NCBI GenBank assembly: GCA_050116035.1
Contig: JASFPJ010000194.1
Location: 1-6,420 of the forward strand
DNA: 6,420 nt
Source: SOIA01 sp050116035
GTDB taxonomy: Bacteria > Acidobacteriota > Aminicenantia > Aminicenantales > Aminicenantaceae
Direction: 5' to 3'
How positions within the stretch are numbered: position 1 is the stretch's first letter; every line of letters starts with the position of its first letter. The notes under the pieces were generated by a model, which was not told the DNA's origin, did no database searches, and saw only the letters and a program-made list of their open reading frames with translations. Position numbers and translations under genes: made by a program. Below are positions 1 to 5,122 of the stretch, piece by piece.

Positions 1-763
1 CGTTCACTGGAGTTCTGTTGATGAAGTCCCGCAGATACCAGAGGATGGAACCGAACATCTGAAAATACAGAATCCAGAAGCAGGAATACACAACGATCAG
101 CAGCATAAATCGAGAATTACTCAAGACAAGAAGAGCCTCTTTCAACACCTGGCGAACAGGTTTCGTGCTTTCAGGTCTTTCAGGGTCTCTATAGATGAAT
201 ATTGTTGGCAGGAGCATCAAAAAACACCAGGCTGCAGACGATAAGAACACATACCGCCAATTGAATCCTTTGATATAACTGACCCAAAGAGGAGCCAGGA
301 AAGCACCCAGATTGATGCTCCAATAGTAGACCCCGAATCCAAATCCGCTGTTTTCCTTTGTTGTGGTTCGGGCCACAGTCCCGGTAATAATGGGCTTGAA
401 GAGGCCGCTTCCTGTAGCCATGATCAGGAGGAAAAGAAAAATCAACCCATAGGCGTCTGTATGGCCGGCCGCAAAATAACCTATAGTCAACAAAGAAAAC
501 GCCACAAGAAGCATCTTCCTGTAGCCCAAACGGTCAGCCAGAGCACCTCCGAAAATTGGCAGGATGTAGGTCAATGCATAAACAAAGCCCTGCAGAAGGC
601 CGATCGATTGCTTCTCAAAGAAAAGATGGTCGGCTAAATACACTGCCAGGACTGCATTCAATCCGTAGTATGCCCCCCGTTCGAAAAGTTCCATCAAATT
701 GGCCACCCAGAAGGTACGGGGAAAAGTGAAAAGAATATTCTTTTTCTTTACTTTTGCATTCAT
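1..763 (-). CDS. POT/PTR2-family peptide:proton symporter, N-terminal 254 residues (3' end outside window)
   Basis: Inner-membrane major-facilitator transporter of the proton-dependent oligopeptide (POT/PTR2) family, which imports di- and tripeptides with protons. Translating the minus strand from ATG at 763 gives an open frame to the window edge. Family marks seen: the ELFER proton-coupling motif (ExxER) at residues 25-29 in TM1, followed by AYYG; GSGLFKP at about 118-124 in TM4; and GVYYWSINLGAF at about 144-155, matching the PTR2 signature FYxxINxG. An MFS-type loop, GGALADRLGYRK, lies near 72-83. About seven hydrophobic segments are visible, so roughly the N-terminal half of a 450-500 residue protein is present. 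The start is set by GAGGAG at 770-775, six bases upstream. It follows the M42 peptidase gene by 105 bases, which fits uptake of peptidase products. The family is clear; the exact substrate is inferred. Confidence 0.88.
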   Translation of the reverse strand, partial: MNAKVKKKNILFTFPRTFWVANLMELFERGAYYGLNAVLAVYLADHLFFEKQSIGLLQGFVYALTYILPIFGGALADRLGYRKMLLVAFSLLTIGYFAAGHTDAYGLIFLFLLIMATGSGLFKPIITGTVARTTTKENSGFGFGVYYWSINLGAFLAPLWVSYIKGFNWRYVFLSSAAWCFLMLLPTIFIYRDPERPESTKPVRQVLKEALLVLSNSRFMLLIVVYSCFWILYFQMFGSILWYLRDFINRTPVN

Positions 764-818
764 TGCTCACTCCTCAAAGCTTGGATTAAAAAAGCGAGTC
801 TATATGAAGTTAAAAAGG

Positions 819-847
819 AATGTATATTTTCGAACAAAAAAGGTCAA
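819..847 (-). promoter_or_regulatory. Candidate sigma70-type promoter for the peptide transporter gene
   Basis: In the 105-base gap between the M42 peptidase stop and the transporter start, the minus strand reads TTGACC (842-847, five of six matches to the -35 consensus). Seventeen bases later comes TACATT (819-824, four of six matches to the -10). An overlapping TATACA (821-826) would give only 15 bp spacing. Position and spacing are right for an independent promoter about 50 bases upstream of the transporter ATG, but AT-rich gaps produce such matches by chance. The transporter could equally be read through from the M42 pair. Confidence 0.4.
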
Positions 848-868
848 GTTTAATTCCCATACAGAGAT

Positions 869-1969
869 CTATTCCCAGTCTCTGACTATGGCCACGACAA
901 GCTCTGTCAAGGCTTCAAGGTCATGGCGGTGGATCTTTTCGATAAACGAGTGCGAATACACTCCCGGCCAGGAAAGAGGGATATCCGTGGCTCCTCCCGG
1001 GACAAAGACCGAGCCATCATTTCCACCTCTCGTGTTGCCCAGTTGAAAAGGGATGTTGTGGTTCTGGGCGATTTTCATGACCTTCTCCAGCTCGAATCGT
1101 GGAGCGATGTTACTGCTGTCAATGGCGCGGAGCACAGCCCCTTCTCCCAGAGCCGTCCGGGCAAATCTCTTTGAGTCAAGAGGCGCATCAGAAGAGACAA
1201 AGGTATCCACAGCAAAAACATAGTCCGGTTTGAGCGTTTGAGCGAGATGGGAGGCTCCGAACAAACCAATTTCCTCCTGCACATCCCAGGCAAAAGTGAT
1301 TGTTTTCCCCTTTATCTTTGTCCAGTCGATTCCTGAAGCCGCGGCCAAAAGGGCGGCACATCCCGCCCGGTCATCCACTGCCCGTGTCGCGATCAAATCT
1401 GGAGAGAACTCAACAATTTTCTTTTTTATGGTTATCTGGTTTCCTTCCTTAATCCCCAGGCTTCGCGCCTCTTCCTCCGAAGACACGCCCAAATATATTT
1501 CGAAGTCACTTGTCCGGAAAGGCTTGGAAGCAGCTTCCCGGCTGAAATATTCCGGGCGAGGAGCGACCACTCCGTTAATAGGTCCTTTCTCCGTATAAAT
1601 CACCACAGGACGCCCTTCATACATCGTCGAAATGAATCCTCCTCTTCCTCTGACTTTCAGAGTCCCTTCAGGTGTAATCTTTTCCACGACCAGCCCAATC
1701 TCATCTGTATGGGCGACGAACAAAAGATGGGGATGGCCTTCCCCGACAGTGAACCAAACATTCTCCATGTCATCTCTCTGAGACTCGACACCTGACGGAA
1801 AATGGGACTGGACAAAATCAGCCACTTGTCCTTCATGCCCGGATACTCCGGGAATCAAGATCAGATCTTTCAGCAGCTCCCACGAAGACATTGAATCGTT
1901 CTTTTGACACGAAACCACGGATAGAGATAGGCCTAGAGCCAATGCGAGTATCATGTGTTTTTTCTTCAT
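869..1969 (-). CDS. M42-family metallopeptidase (aminopeptidase-like), lipoprotein
   Basis: A dinuclear-metal aminopeptidase of family M42 (PepA/TET/CelM-like), expected to trim N-terminal residues from peptides. With the ATG at 1969 it is 366 aa, normal for the family. All expected active-site positions are present: AHTDEIG with ligand H87, AVDDRAG with bridging D199, VQEEIG with catalytic E232 and ligand E233, AVDT with D255, and YSHS with H340. The central insert (about 105-190) corresponds to the PDZ-like dimerisation domain. Unusually, the N-terminus is a lipoprotein signal: lysines, a hydrophobic stretch, then lipobox VVSC with Cys21; Gln at +2 would permit outer-membrane sorting in a diderm. 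A GTG at 1975 is in frame, but AAGGAGA at 1976-1982 is well spaced only for the ATG at 1969. The start lies two bases after the stop of the upstream paralogue, so translation is probably coupled. Peptidase assignment is strong; substrate is unknown. Confidence 0.9.
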   Translation of the reverse strand: MKKKHMILALALGLSLSVVSCQKNDSMSSWELLKDLILIPGVSGHEGQVADFVQSHFPSGVESQRDDMENVWFTVGEGHPHLLFVAHTDEIGLVVEKITPEGTLKVRGRGGFISTMYEGRPVVIYTEKGPINGVVAPRPEYFSREAASKPFRTSDFEIYLGVSSEEEARSLGIKEGNQITIKKKIVEFSPDLIATRAVDDRAGCAALLAAASGIDWTKIKGKTITFAWDVQEEIGLFGASHLAQTLKPDYVFAVDTFVSSDAPLDSKRFARTALGEGAVLRAIDSSNIAPRFELEKVMKIAQNHNIPFQLGNTRGGNDGSVFVPGGATDIPLSWPGVYSHSFIEKIHRHDLEALTELVVAIVRDWE

Positions 1970-1971
1970 CT

Positions 1972-3087
1972 TCACTCTCCTTCACTCAAAAGGCTGGAAA
2001 GCAACTTCTCCAAGGCCAGAATATCCCTTAAATCAAGCATTTCGACAGGAGTGGATGAAAACTTCACGGGAAAACCAAGAATCAGGACATCTGTCTCTCC
2101 GGATAAAAAAGGACTCATAAGCCGGGATTCAAAACCAGGAAAATCCTGGAGAGGGATTCCAATTTGCTCGGCTATCTCTTCAATCCTATCTCTGAGTTTT
2201 GAGCTGGCATTATCAGGATAAGACAGGACCGGCCCTTTTCCGAGGGAGATTTCGCTCTGGCCGGCTCTTTCAACAGGTATAGCCTCTATGATGAGAACAT
2301 TTTCTGGATTGAGATTCATCTTTACCCTTAGAGCCCCCATGGCTGCCCTGGGCCTTGAACCACGTGCCAGGAATTTTGTTTGAGCCATCCAGATAAACGT
2401 TGTCTCCTGAGCCAGTTTCCCGGCTTCGATTTTCCCCGCCAGATACAGAAGAAGAGCTGAGGAAGTTTTGTTGCCCAGAGAAGAGCCAGCGATTCTATCT
2501 CCGGCAAGCCGGGTAAGCTCTGGAACCGGAGTCACCGCATCCAGCATCCTGACTCCTTTCTCTGTGACCTCACTTTTTGATCCAACCCCGATATCCAGAA
2601 AAGCCTGGTCAAGGGAAAAGCTCTGCAGTCTTTGTCTGCCTTCGCGTGAAAGGATATGGACAGACGGTATGGCCATCACACCAGAAACAGGGCCTTTCTC
2701 CGTCCATACCAGCAACGAATGCCCCACATGAAAGGAATCATAAATCTGATGAGGTGCAGGCACAACCCTATCCAGCAGGAGATATCCTTCTTCATTTATG
2801 CCGCTGACAATATAGCCCACCTCATCCATGCAGGCTAAGAGAGCAAGCGACTCTTTTCCTTTTCCAGCCGTCAAATACAGACTTCCCATGTTATCCTTTT
2901 CTGCTGACAGTCCTGGCGGTAGATACTGCTGGATCTTTCTCGCCATAAAGTGCTCATAGCCGGAGGGCGAGGGAACAGAAAAAATTTCTTCTAAAAGCGT
3001 ACCAAACGAAATCTCTTCAGGATAAGTAAACCCGCTTAATAGGAAAAATAACAAAGGAATAACGATGACAAATCCCCTTCTTTTCAT
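1972..3087 (-). CDS. Exported M42-peptidase homologue lacking all catalytic and metal ligands (pseudopeptidase)
   Basis: 371 aa, collinear over its full length with the M42 enzyme encoded directly downstream: the SGxE opening, the LLA..DEVG strand, WTEKGPVSGV, the DIGVGS..EV..KGV dimerisation-domain segment, and a C-terminal STPVEMLDLRD helix. Every active-site position is changed: His to C86 (ACMDEVG), DDR to G205-N206-K207, the EE pair to T237-K238, the ligand Asp to E268, and the C-terminal His to S345. It cannot bind the usual metals or hydrolyse peptides by the M42 mechanism. The N-terminus is a Sec-type signal: KRR, then a hydrophobic run to about residue 20; no lipobox is evident. The frame extends upstream to 3210, but AGGAGG at 3093-3098, five bases before ATG 3087, sets this start. 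The extension is non-conserved and runs into repeat DNA. The frame is intact, so this looks like a maintained pseudoenzyme rather than a decayed gene. A scaffold, regulatory or peptide-binding role is inferred. Confidence 0.85.
   Translation of the reverse strand: MKRRGFVIVIPLLFFLLSGFTYPEEISFGTLLEEIFSVPSPSGYEHFMARKIQQYLPPGLSAEKDNMGSLYLTAGKGKESLALLACMDEVGYIVSGINEEGYLLLDRVVPAPHQIYDSFHVGHSLLVWTEKGPVSGVMAIPSVHILSREGRQRLQSFSLDQAFLDIGVGSKSEVTEKGVRMLDAVTPVPELTRLAGDRIAGSSLGNKTSSALLLYLAGKIEAGKLAQETTFIWMAQTKFLARGSRPRAAMGALRVKMNLNPENVLIIEAIPVERAGQSEISLGKGPVLSYPDNASSKLRDRIEEIAEQIGIPLQDFPGFESRLMSPFLSGETDVLILGFPVKFSSTPVEMLDLRDILALEKLLSSLLSEGE
1976..1982 (-). promoter_or_regulatory. Ribosome binding site inside the end of the upstream gene (start-deciding)
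   Basis: AAGGAGA on the minus strand lies within the last codons (Glu-Gly-Glu) of the pseudo-M42 gene. It sits seven bases before the ATG at 1969 (measured from GGAG). It leaves almost no space to the alternative GTG at 1975, so it favours the ATG and indicates translational coupling of the two M42 genes. Confidence 0.75.
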
Positions 3088-3090
3088 AAG

Positions 3091-3099
3091 GACCTCCTT
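3091..3099 (-). promoter_or_regulatory. Strong ribosome binding site of the pseudo-M42 gene (start-deciding)
   Basis: AAGGAGGTC on the minus strand, with AGGAGG five bases upstream of ATG 3087. It rules in the 371-residue protein with a good signal peptide over the 412-residue upstream extension, which would begin inside the 3' repeat element and has no comparable site. Confidence 0.8.
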
Positions 3100-3160
3100 C
3101 CTCAAACAAAATGAAGACGTCTGTATATTCTCAGTATTTAGGTAACACTTTTTGGATGTT

Positions 3161-3237
3161 ATTGCGAACGGAGTGAAGCAATCTCGTAGAAAAATATGCA
3201 TTCTTTCCATACGGGATTGCCACGCTTCGCTCGCAAT
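3161..3237. repeat. Long imperfect inverted repeat (two 28-nt arms) at the end of the tandem array
   Basis: Arm 3161-3188 is the reverse complement of arm 3210-3237 at 22 of 28 positions, with a 21-base loop. The innermost 11 bases (GCAATCTCGTA against TACGGGATTGC) differ at one position. The second arm is the first unit of the 36-bp tandem array, so the first arm is a diverged copy in the opposite orientation. In RNA from the minus strand it would fold into a long hairpin about 75 bases upstream of the pseudo-M42 start codon. The head-to-head layout resembles REP/BIME or MITE-like elements. Confidence 0.7.
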
Positions 3238-3350
3238 GACACAGATGTGAGATTGCCACGCTTCGCTCGCAATGACACAGATGTGAGATTGCCACGCTTC
3301 GCTCGCAATGACACAGACGTGAGATTGCCACGCTTCGCTCGCAATGACAC
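3215..3350. repeat. 36-bp direct tandem repeat, 3.8 copies
   Basis: Units begin at 3215, 3251, 3287 and 3323. The first three are full length and the last stops after 28 bases. Units 1 and 2 are identical and unit 3 differs by one base (agacgtga instead of agatgtga). Each contains GATTGCCACGCTTCGCTCG followed by CAATGACAC, bounded by short ATTGC and GCAAT inverted ends. Nothing separates the units, so this is not a CRISPR. The core resembles a dispersed intergenic repeat known in many bacterial genomes, often mis-translated as 'CHCERSVAI' or 'SLRAKRGNL' peptides; this is from memory and not checked here. Confidence 0.9.
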
Positions 3351-3554
3351 CTTTGCCTTAATATAACAAACAAAAAAGTTGCCAAATCAGTAAGCATAAG
3401 CAACCGTTCCCCAATGAGATACCTCATATCCACTTCATCGGATAGATATTAATTAAAAAAAATCTGAAGTCAGTTTACACTTTCTGTCTGTTTAGAATAA
3501 CTTATTTATCTTAGGGGGGGTACCTTAAGGATTATCCCAAATTAAATGAAACAG

Positions 3555-3932
3555 CTACTTTAAAATTTCGAGAGCCCTATCGATGTCTGAAACATCCAGT
3601 ATAACAGCCGTTGTGTTCCCTTTCTTACTGAGTGCTCCATAGCAGTATTCAATGTTGATCCCTTTATTCCCCAGCTTAGAGGCCACATCCGCCAGTGCAC
3701 CGGGTCTGTTCTCGAGGTCCACTTTGAGAACATCCCTCGTCTCAGTTGTGTAGTCTGATTTATCGAGTACTTTCATCGCTTTATTCACGTTTTTCACGTA
3801 AAGTTTGGCTGTATCATGAAAGACTCCGATGGCTTCGATGTTGATTTTGTGTTCAGCCAGGTGGCTGCAGAGTTCACCAAGAGTAGAAGGGCGATTTTCA
3901 AGGACGACAAAAATCTCAGTGATTCTTTCCAT
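3555..3932 (-). CDS. Tandem ACT-domain protein (probable amino-acid-binding regulator)
   Basis: A small cytosolic protein of 125 aa made of two ACT domains, about residues 4-58 and 68-125, with no catalytic domain attached. The domains are internal repeats: VLENRPSTLGELCSHLAEHKINIEAIGV in the first aligns with a segment opening DLENRPGALADVASKLGNKG in the second. The Asn-Arg-Pro-x-x-Leu loop and the GINIE / KINIE strand are classic ACT ligand-site features. ACT pairs bind amino acids and act as allosteric sensors, usually as dimers. A start at 3944 adds four residues (MGEK) but has no ribosome site. The ATG at 3932 follows GGGGG by five bases, a weak non-canonical site, and begins at the conserved strand. 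It lies 180 bases downstream of the DHOD-like gene, separated by a structured leader. The ligand and regulatory target cannot be read from sequence. Confidence 0.85.
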   Translation of the reverse strand: MERITEIFVVLENRPSTLGELCSHLAEHKINIEAIGVFHDTAKLYVKNVNKAMKVLDKSDYTTETRDVLKVDLENRPGALADVASKLGNKGINIEYCYGALSKKGNTTAVILDVSDIDRALEILK

Positions 3933-3951
3933 TTTTTCCCCCATATTTTAT

Positions 3952-3994
3952 TTAAAAGGGGCCCATCCCCTTTTTCGGGAACTGTCCCTTTTAA
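3952..3994. repeat. Competing inverted repeats in the leader of the ACT-domain gene
   Basis: The segment AAAAGGGG (3954-3961) is complementary both to CCCCTTTT (3967-3974; 8-bp stem, 5-base loop) and, as TTAAAAGGG (3952-3960), to CCCTTTTAA (3986-3994; 9-bp stem, 25-base loop). The two pairings exclude each other, and the short hairpin ends about 20 bases before the ACT gene's start codon. On the minus strand the short stem is followed by AAATAAAAT rather than a good T run, so it is a poor intrinsic terminator in that direction. It may be an mRNA switch, a terminator relic of the DHOD-like gene, or a mobile REP-like repeat. Confidence 0.55.
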
Positions 3995-4049
3995 TCCTCA
4001 TATTAAAACTCGCTGCGGCCCACTTATATTAATCCATTTCTTTTTGAAA

Positions 4050-4068
4050 TTCCAGAAAAAGACTGGAA
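4050..4068 (-). terminator. Weak hairpin downstream of the DHOD-like gene
   Basis: TTCCAG and CTGGAA form a perfect 6-bp stem with a 7-base loop, 44 bases after the stop codon of the DHOD-like gene. On the minus strand it is followed by only TTTC, and the stem is AT-rich at its base. It could be a minor terminator or processing site; low confidence. Confidence 0.25.
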
Positions 4069-4112
4069 CACTCTCGCAATCTCTAATACGAAAAAGCAAG
4101 TCAAAATGATTC

Positions 4113-5111
4113 TCATCCCTCTCTTAACCGGGCATAAGCTTTTAAGTATTGAGCTCTAAAATACGCCTCTGCCTCGCTCATTCCTTTAAAAGTCCGCTCC
4201 TGTTTCTCAAATGACAGCTCTCCTTTGAGATCATCGATAGACGCGTATTTGTGCTGATCCATCCATTCTTCTATTCCTTTGAGAATGTCCTGAATGACCT
4301 TGAGCCCTTTCTGGTAAAAGAGAGTACACACTTGAACGGCAGATGCTCCTGCCAGAATCTGCTTGATCACATCTTCAGTCTGGTTCACACCGCCAGACGA
4401 AGCAAGGTCACAATCCACTCTTCTGGCTAAAAGCGCCACCCATTTCAAGGAATGAAAGAAATTCCCTCTGCCGATTATGTTTTTTGTCTTGAGATTTCGT
4501 GTATCGATATCCGGCTCAACGAACCAGTTAAAGAGCACGAGTGCATCGCATCCACCATCCACGAGCTTTTTCCCCATATTCGGAACCGAAGTGACCTGCG
4601 ACATCAATTTCACAGAAACGGGGATGGATACCGCCTCCTTGACCGCTTTGAGAATCTGGACATGAGACTCCTCATATTTTGACCCGGGCGTATCCAGGTC
4701 GAGCGGGAGAAAATAAATATTGAGCTCCAGTCCGTCTGCTCCAGCTTCCTGGAGCTGCCTGGCATAGCTCGGCCACAGCTTCGGAGATTGACAGTTGATG
4801 CTGGCAATCACAGGAATATCCAGTTTGTTCTTCACTTCTTCAATTACACCACTGACTGTTTGAGGGGCATACTCCAGCAATCCGCCACTCCGAAAATAAT
4901 CCATAGCTTCCGGGTAAATACTGTATTCCTGCTCAGATACTCCTTCCAGCTCCTGGAACTGCTCTTCAAAGATCGATTTCAGCACGACTGCTCCTGCACC
5001 CGCTTCATAACAGCGGAGTATTCCCTCAGAAGTCTTGGTCAAATCGCTACTGGATACGATTATCGGATTTCGGAGTTTCAATCCCATGTATGAAGTGGAC
5101 AGGTCCGCCAT
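4113..5111 (-). CDS. Dihydroorotate dehydrogenase-like flavoprotein, catalytic motif missing
   Basis: A 332-aa TIM-barrel protein of the dihydroorotate dehydrogenase family, predicted cytosolic and FMN-binding. Seen: LRNPIIVSSSDLTKT at 13-27 (N-terminal FMN/phosphate loop region), K45 in VLKSIFE, IASINCQS at 102-109, IPVSVKLM with K168, and the C-terminal FMN-phosphate site SSGGVN (238-243) with AGASAVQVCTLF (254-265). Genuine class 1 enzymes have NxSCPN with catalytic Cys after the ELN strand. Here ELNIYFLPLDLD (129-140) replaces it, so no catalytic Cys or Ser is available. This matches the 'DHOD-like' subgroup, often annotated as dihydroorotate dehydrogenase but lacking catalytic residues, so pyrD should not be assigned. 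The reaction is unknown. ATG 5111 is supported by AAAGGAG at 5118-5124, which overlaps the stop codon of the upstream gene and implies one transcript. Confidence 0.85.
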   Translation of the reverse strand: MADLSTSYMGLKLRNPIIVSSSDLTKTSEGILRCYEAGAGAVVLKSIFEEQFQELEGVSEQEYSIYPEAMDYFRSGGLLEYAPQTVSGVIEEVKNKLDIPVIASINCQSPKLWPSYARQLQEAGADGLELNIYFLPLDLDTPGSKYEESHVQILKAVKEAVSIPVSVKLMSQVTSVPNMGKKLVDGGCDALVLFNWFVEPDIDTRNLKTKNIIGRGNFFHSLKWVALLARRVDCDLASSGGVNQTEDVIKQILAGASAVQVCTLFYQKGLKVIQDILKGIEEWMDQHKYASIDDLKGELSFEKQERTFKGMSEAEAYFRAQYLKAYARLREG

Positions 5112-5122
5112 TTATCTCTCCT

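Larger units (their letters stand above)
3088..3554. other. Non-coding stretch between the ACT-domain gene and the pseudo-M42 gene
   Basis: No convincing gene. It holds the 36-bp tandem array, its inverted partner copy, an A/T-rich segment at about 3355-3480, and a run of seven G at 3514-3520. Minus-strand ORFs of 63 and 100 codons here are produced by the repeats, whose period is a multiple of three, so each repeat yields the same 12-residue peptide. A weak minus-strand promoter match (TTGGCA at 3380-3385 and TATTAA at 3358-3363, 16 bp apart) lies upstream of the repeats. If used, it would put them in the 5' leader of the pseudo-M42 mRNA. I see no clear intrinsic terminator for the ACT gene; TCAG followed by eight T near 3457-3468 (minus strand) lacks a workable stem. 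Confidence 0.5.

Noticed and set aside
1973..1975. GTG start for the M42 lipoprotein
   Set aside because: The ribosome site lies too close to it; the ATG two codons later has correct spacing.
1972..3087. Calling the inactive M42 copy a pseudogene
   Set aside because: The frame is full length with no stops or shifts, and has a good ribosome site, signal sequence and conserved fold segments; only active-site residues are lost.
3088..3210. Upstream 41-residue extension of the pseudo-M42 protein
   Set aside because: It starts inside the repeat element, is not M42-like, and would bury the clear signal peptide; the strong AGGAGG site supports the ATG at 3087.
3215..3350. CRISPR array suggested by a 36-bp repeat period
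   Set aside because: Units abut with no variable spacers, and no cas genes are present; it is a direct tandem repeat.
3131..3433. Minus-strand ORFs of 100 and 63 codons with repeating 12-residue peptides (CHCERSVAISHL, SLRAKRGNLTSV)
   Set aside because: They exist only because the 36-bp repeat is a multiple of three; both frames read through the same non-coding repeats, and neither shows a ribosome site or family resemblance.
4113..5111. Assigning pyrD and pyrimidine biosynthesis
   Set aside because: The catalytic NxSCPN motif is absent and there are no pyrimidine neighbours.
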